Below are positions 39,615 through 44,938 of a DNA stretch of 44,938 nt, piece after piece. The stretch is taken from assembly GCF_002104995.1 (NCBI RefSeq), contig NW_024468316.1, positions 1 to 44,938 on the forward strand, in the 5' to 3' direction. A model generated the notes under the pieces. That model worked only from the letters and a program-made list of their open reading frames with translations, did no database searches and was not told the origin of the DNA. The stretch's first letter is position 1, and each line of letters begins with the position of its first letter. Origin of the DNA: Linderina pennispora (lineage: Eukaryota; Kickxellomycota; Kickxellomycetes; Kickxellales; Kickxellaceae). Both the position numbers and the translations under genes were made by a program.

Positions 39615-42600
39615 CTAGCGTGGCCGCTGCTGGTCCGGATACCGCTGCGGATCATCGTATGGCTGCTGGGGCGGCTGCGGCGGCGGATACCGCTGTTGGT
39701 GTAGTGGGGGTGGTGCCTGCGGGTGGCCAATTGGCGATCGCTGGTGCATCACTGGCATACGTTGGTGCTGCTGCTGCTGAGACGGTGGCGGGGGTTGCTG
39801 CATATAGAAGTGCGAATGAGCTGGCGGGGCCGAAGTATGGCTGGGTGCAGACATCGGGTATGTTTGCGGCAGACTTGCAGGCGGCAGGTATGCAGGCTGG
39901 CGAGATGGCATCTGACCATGCATCTGGGAAACCTGTGGTGACCGGCCAATTACACGTTGCTGATGCTGCCGGCCAGGAGTATGCGGTGTTGGCTGCGGCT
40001 GAGGCGGCGGCGGTGACGAGTGGGTCATGATGGGAGGCAGCACTGTGGTCTGCTGCATCCCTTCGCTGCCCATTGGGTGGCCGGGTGGTGGTGGTATGTA
40101 CCCGGCGCTTGTGCGAGGTGGGGCGGGCTGGTACATTTGCACTGGAGGCTGCTGGTGCGTGGGGTACGGGTGTGCTGGCGAGGCTAGGCGCGGCTGGAAG
40201 GCAGTGGGGCCAGCAGACGCTGGTCGTGGGCTCACAATCGGAGGTGAGCGACTGTGCACTGGCTGGAAGGCACTGATTGGGGACGACTGTATCGGCTGGC
40301 TGTTGGAAATATGCGAGGTACCAGCTGGAATATGCGGTGGCACCGGCTCGACCGGGCGATTTGAACTGGGCGGCAGCGGCTGCTGCTGTGGTTTGCTGGA
40401 AGCAGGCCGTCCAGCCTCCATCATTGAGGCCAACGCCAACGCAGCCATGCCCGTTGCCTCATCGTCGTTGCTCACAGCAGGCTTTGGTGGAGCAGAGGCT
40501 GGCTCCTGCCACTTGCTGGTCGGTGGGGGTGGCTCATCGTCGTTGAGCAGAGCGTTGATTTTGGTCACGCTCATCTTGCGTGGCTCGCTGTTGGTGATGC
40601 TTGCTATATTCAGCGCACTGTGCGGATGCGGCGGCAGCGACGCTGGGCTATAGGTGCGAGTGGCATTGATGCGGGGAAGCGGGCTGGAAATATGCGGCCG
40701 CTGATTCACAGGCGGAGCAGGTGACGATGAGAACCGTGGTAGACCGTCGACCGGGGGCGGGGTGGGCTGGGACGATGGGGTGTCTGAGTCGCCGCGATGG
40801 GTGACTACAGGCAGTCGATCAGGCATATCATGGCCACGCACCATCAATGGAGGCAGGGAGTAGGCTGGCTGGTGCGGCTGTTGCTGGGAGGGCGCATAGG
40901 ATGGGGCAATGGGAGAAGGCCGTGGCTGCTGTTGCGCCTGCTGCTGCTGAGGCTGCTGCTGTTGCTGAGTAGCCCACATTGGCCTGGTGGGGTGAGACTG
41001 ACCGATCGAGGCCGGGGGCTGATGGTGGAAGGTATGGGCGGTCTGGATCTGCGATGGAGGATATCTCTGCGCTTTGGTAACGCCAGCACTGCGTGGGCCA
41101 TCCTGGGCGAACGGCGGTGGAGGGACAGCAACGGATGGGCGCGCAACCACCACAGCCCTGCCGCCATCAATGCCGATGGTCGGGATGCTGGTCAGCGTAG
41201 CTGGCGCAGTGATGGGCTGGGCAGCAATAGGCTGGGCATGGTGGGGCTGGTTGACTGCCAGGCTCATTGCCAGTGGCATGTTCTCAGGCACAGCCGGCGA
41301 GGTTCTGGACTCAGTCTTGCGCTTCCGGCCGCGCTTCTCCTTCCGCGGGGCAGTGCCAGCTGCGTCGGCAGAGGCACCAGCAGGGTGAGTGGAGTTGGAA
41401 CCAGGCACTACATAGGGAGCCATTGGTGGCACAGTGCCAGCAGCCTTGTTGCGCTCGTACTCGGCCAGAACCACATCCAGCTTCAGTTTCTCGCGGTTGG
41501 TGCGGAAGTAGTTGCGGGCCTGAGTGGCGGTCTTGGAGCCAATGGCCTCGGCAATTGCTGCCCAGTCAGGGCCAAGGCGAGCCACGTAGTGCATGAAGGC
41601 CGAGCGCTCGTGTACCGACCAGTACGACGAGTAGCCGCTCTTCTTTGCCGTCATGGCGCCTGACGCAGCCGGCGACGGTGTGCGCAGCGGGCCATGGTGG
41701 GCAACTCCAGTGGGTGACTCGCCAGCAAAGGCGACGCCCGGTGTCACAGGGCTCTTGGAGATGGGCTTCGACGGGAGCACCAGCGACGAGACAGTCTGCG
41801 ACGGGGCACCCATTAGCTCAGGGCGAACCTGGGCAATATCGGACATGCGGCGCTGCTGGCTGTGCGCTGGTAGCTGAGCAACAGCAGATAGCGGGCGCGA
41901 GCTGCCGCTGGGCACACGTGGCGCAGGCAAACCGGCGGGTGCTAGCGGGGTCGGCGACGAGCGGCAGCTGGCAGCCAGCACAGCGGCTTCCTCAGCACCC
42001 TGGGCGGCCAGAACCTCAGCAAGCTGGGCAGCTAACGGGGTCTCGTCATCGTCGTCATCGTCGTCGTCTGAATTGGCGTTTGAGCGCAGATGCTGCGGAC
42101 GATACTCTGGCTCGGGCGGAGACATGGCGCGTGGGCGCTTAGCAGCAGGCTCGGCTGCCGTATCGCTGCCGGCAGGCGGGGGCAAGACCAGTGGGTGGGG
42201 AATGTGGGTGGCCTTTGATAAGCTGCTCCTGGGCTTTGGTGGCTTAGGCTTTGTGTTGGCCTGTGGCAGCACAAGAGGGATGGTCGTTGAAGCCGGCGGA
42301 GGCGACGCCAGGGGCTTTGGTGTCACAGCAGCACCGGCGACCGACTCGGCAGTGATGGGGATGATCTCGCTGACCATCTTGCCGCCAGGGGTGCGGTAGT
42401 GGTAATAAAAGTAGCGGCACTGGGCCATGGTCTTTGTTGGCATCAGCGACGCAACCTGGGCAAAGTCAATGGCAAACTTGTGGAAGGCCCGCAGCACGCG
42501 TCGGCGGTCGTCACGACCCCACACGGCAGCACCGACCAGCACCTTATCTTCGGCACCAGCCAGCTCCTCGACCAAAGCGTCCAGCAAGGGGGCTGAGGCC

Positions 42601-43339
42601 GATGCCTGGCCACTGGTAGCACGGTGAGCAGCGACAAAGTTCATGGATGGGACACGCTCAGCCATGCTGGTAGTCTTGGCCTCCGCCAGCGTATTGCCAG
42701 CGGGGCTACCGCTGCCGCACATAAGCAGGGTTTCGTATGAGCTGATGGCCCGCTGCAAGACCGATGGCTCCTCGGTGACGAAGCGATCCAGGGCGGACTC
42801 CTTGGGTGGCGACAGCTCAGCTGAGGACGGCACTGGGCTGAGCGAGCGGGGACGCACATCGGCTCGCTTAGCACTGTCGGTGACAGGCACAGCAGAACTG
42901 TCGACGATGGTGGTCAGCGTGGCGCCAAACCGCGACGAGCTCTTGCGGGAAATGACGCGCGGCGGGGCCTGCGGTGTGGCCAGGGCTGGCTGCGATCGGT
43001 CAGCAACGATACCGCTGGCCTCGATGATCTCCTCCTCCTCGACAGCAGCGTCACCAGCATCAGCAGGGGCCGAGGCGGTGGTAGTGCGCATATACAGGGC
43101 GGAGTCCTCGTCATCATCGGATGCGGGGCTGGGCGGGTCGTCGTCCAGCTCACGGGCGCGGCGTGTGCGCACAATGCTGCCGCCCATGGCGTAGGCGTTG
43201 AGCTCTGACAGGCGGTGCTGCGACTTTGCGCGGTTGGCGCGTGGTCGGTGTGGCTCCCAGTGCGAGTCTTCGACAAGCTCGCCTTCCTCCTCATCGTCCA
43301 TCTCCTCCAGCTCCTCGGCGTCCTCATCAACCTCCATTA

Positions 43340-43370
<31 letters not shown>

Positions 43371-44938
43371 GGCCGGATCCGAAAGGGGCAGGCTCATCGG
43401 CTCATCGTTGCCCTGAGGTCTGGGCTGTGGTTGCACTGGCGACGCTGGTGAAGACGGGCGGGCTGCTCACGGCCGCTTGCGGATGCCGCGTCGTCATCAG
43501 CATCACCAGCCGACGGCGGGCGCTCAGCGACGGTCTGCGCTGTGATGCCCAGCGACGCGCGGGCGTCAAGGGGCCTGGCGATCGGGGACGTCACGGCCTT
43601 GCGTTGGCGGTTGGCGGCGATGATGCTGCGCAGCAGGGCGTTGCTGCGGGTGCGCTGCTCAAGGATGTCGCAGGCATCGGGCTGCTGTGGTGTCATCGTC
43701 GCTAGGCAGGGCACTGGATCGCGCGTGCGAGGCCGACGCATCGTCCAGCAGTGTAGGCATCGCATCGCTGGGAGCACACTCGGCCGCTGCCTCCATGGCC
43801 ATTTTCTCGCGCTCCTCACGCGCGCGGCGCTCGCGGCGCTCCTTGGCACGCTCCTTGCGCTTGCGGCCGCCAGACGAGCTGGCTTGGCGCGACCGACGCG
43901 CGCGCTTGGAGCTTTTGGCTTCCAGTGCCTTGAGCCGCAGCGGCTTCTTGTTGCGGTAGTAGAAGAGCACGCAGTCATTCATCGACTTGTGTGGGATGTA
44001 CGACGCAATCTTTCCGAACTGCTTAGGGTGCGCCAGGTATGCCGCCACAAACGCACTGACCTCCGCCTGCGTCCAGTAGTGGTCGGTGTCGCCGTTGTTT
44101 CCGTAGGCCACCCGCCGGTACTCGGCCGACCCGGGCTCTGCCATCTGCACGTGATAGAACGCCACTGGGTCGTCGATGCGGTGGCTGTTGTTGTTGAACC
44201 GCAGCAGCGCCCGCTCCTTCTCGCCCACAACCATGTCAGGGATGGCTGCTGCTGTGCGTTGGCTGCGGAAGTCTGGGTTGCGTGCGTCGTCGTACTGCAG
44301 CCGCTCGATGATGGCCTGCAGTTCGGCCTCCGAGTGCACCGGCGTCCGAAGTGAACAGCTCGTCGGCCCGTCCTACGCCCTCGTGAGCCGTCGCCAGCGT
44401 CGCCGACGCCGTGAACAGCGGCCCGGTGCTGAATCCAAACTCGTCCCACTGCTGGGTTCGATGGCCACTGCCGTGCCGCCGCCGGTGGAACGTCGACCCG
44501 AACTGCGCTCCGCTGCCGCTGTTGGCTGAGCTGAGGTTGGTGCTGCTGCTGCCCGCCGATCCTGCGCCCCAAACTTGGTCCCTCCGCCGCTAGCTGCCCG
44601 GTGCTTGGCTTCGCGCTGCCGGTCCAGCTTCTCCACACGCTTGCGCCATTTGGCATACAGATCCGCATACTGCTCCTGCAGCTTGCCGTGCATGCGCGTG
44701 CGCTTGGCCTTTTCCTGCCAAGAATCCGGACCAGGAATGGCTTCAGCTTCTCATGCACCCGCTGGTTCTCGGCCCAGAACGGCCAGTCGCTGGGACTCGG
44801 GTATGATCCTGGAACAAAGCTGGGGAAGGCAGTCAGGAACGGCGCCGCCATCGACGCTTGCACCTCGGCTGCCTTGCGCTGGTTCTCGCTGTACACGTCG
44901 TTGATGATTGCCCGCATGCTGTCTTTGCGGTGCCGAAC
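39615..44938 (-). CDS. SNT1-like SANT-domain protein (Set3C/NCoR type), 5' cut off, frame-broken
   Basis: A large nuclear protein with three SANT/Myb-like domains, as in fungal SNT1, the Set3 histone-deacetylase scaffold related to animal NCoR/SMRT. Order from the N side: a helical basic region (YADLYAKWRKRVEKLDRQR), a block with NNNSHRIDDPVAFY, SANT1 (about 44085-43925, HYWTQAEVSAFVAAYLAHPKQFGKIASYIPHKS in parts), a KKRK-rich helix and a Gln10 run (near 43340-43370). SANT2 (about 42540-42400, WGRDDRRRVLRAFHKFAIDF) and SANT3 (about 41640-41490, YWSVHERSAFMHYVARLG) follow, then about 600 Pro/Gln-rich residues. The frame shifts at about 44740, 44460, 44355, 43693 and 43460, while similarity continues. 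The gene begins beyond the right edge, and the frame is open to 44938. Sequencing indels, tiny introns or decay could explain the breaks. Confidence 0.75.

Noticed and set aside
43338-43371. CAG repeat as a CRISPR-like or mobile feature
   Set aside because: It is an in-frame polyglutamine tract, usual in fungal transcriptional regulators. No CRISPR array is present anywhere in the window.

Overview
The window reads as nuclear DNA of a fungus, probably an early-diverging lineage. A Kickxellomycotina or other zoopagomycete/mucoromycete-like origin is my inference, not something the sequence proves. It carries typical eukaryotic genes: TATA-binding protein, COP9 signalosome subunit 6, a U1A/U2B''-type RRM protein, cohesin SCC3, ALG11, exosome RRP45, an SNT1-like SANT protein and palmitoyl-protein thioesterase. 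Introns are few and short (46-201 bp, GT...AG), coding DNA is GC-rich, and some spacers are strongly AT-rich.

Layout. 0-3 kb is decayed and accessory: a small unrecognised intron-containing ORF, a truncated Fanzor 3' end, and a broken lytic polysaccharide monooxygenase (LPMO) gene. 3.0-7.4 kb holds a P5B-type P-ATPase with a secretory signal and a Cys-rich lumenal domain, interrupted by three single-base frame breaks. 7.4-10.1 kb is a long AT-rich spacer with a foldback repeat and an unidentified decayed coding stretch. 10.1-12.8 kb is a nearly full-length but broken Fanzor, the eukaryotic TnpB-like RNA-guided nuclease family. From 13 kb the window becomes an ordinary housekeeping block: UbiE/COQ5-like methyltransferase, TBP, CSN6, the U1A/U2B'' protein, a 908-aa disordered protein and PPT1. 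A second truncated Fanzor 3' end lies at 24.2-24.7 kb. Then follow SCC3 (-) divergent from ALG11 (+), RRP45 (-), a GDSL-like pseudohydrolase (-) divergent from a tail-anchored coiled-coil protein (+), an UNC93-like transporter (+), and an SNT1-like SANT protein (-) that runs off the right edge with several frame breaks.

The most interesting signal is the Fanzor family. Three copies in three settings share the same 3' end, including about 145 nt of non-coding sequence after the ancestral stop codon. That module keeps three inverted repeats: a 7-bp outer stem and two small terminal hairpins. This is where TnpB/Fanzor guide-RNA scaffolds are expected, and unrelated flank begins right after the shared end. 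The long copy has a RuvC-I Asp-to-Asn change, two single-base frameshifts in homopolymers and an internal stop, so it is probably dead as a nuclease. The RNA module may have outlived the protein.

The housekeeping genes are independently transcribed. Nothing suggests an operon or a shared pathway beyond divergent promoter pairs.
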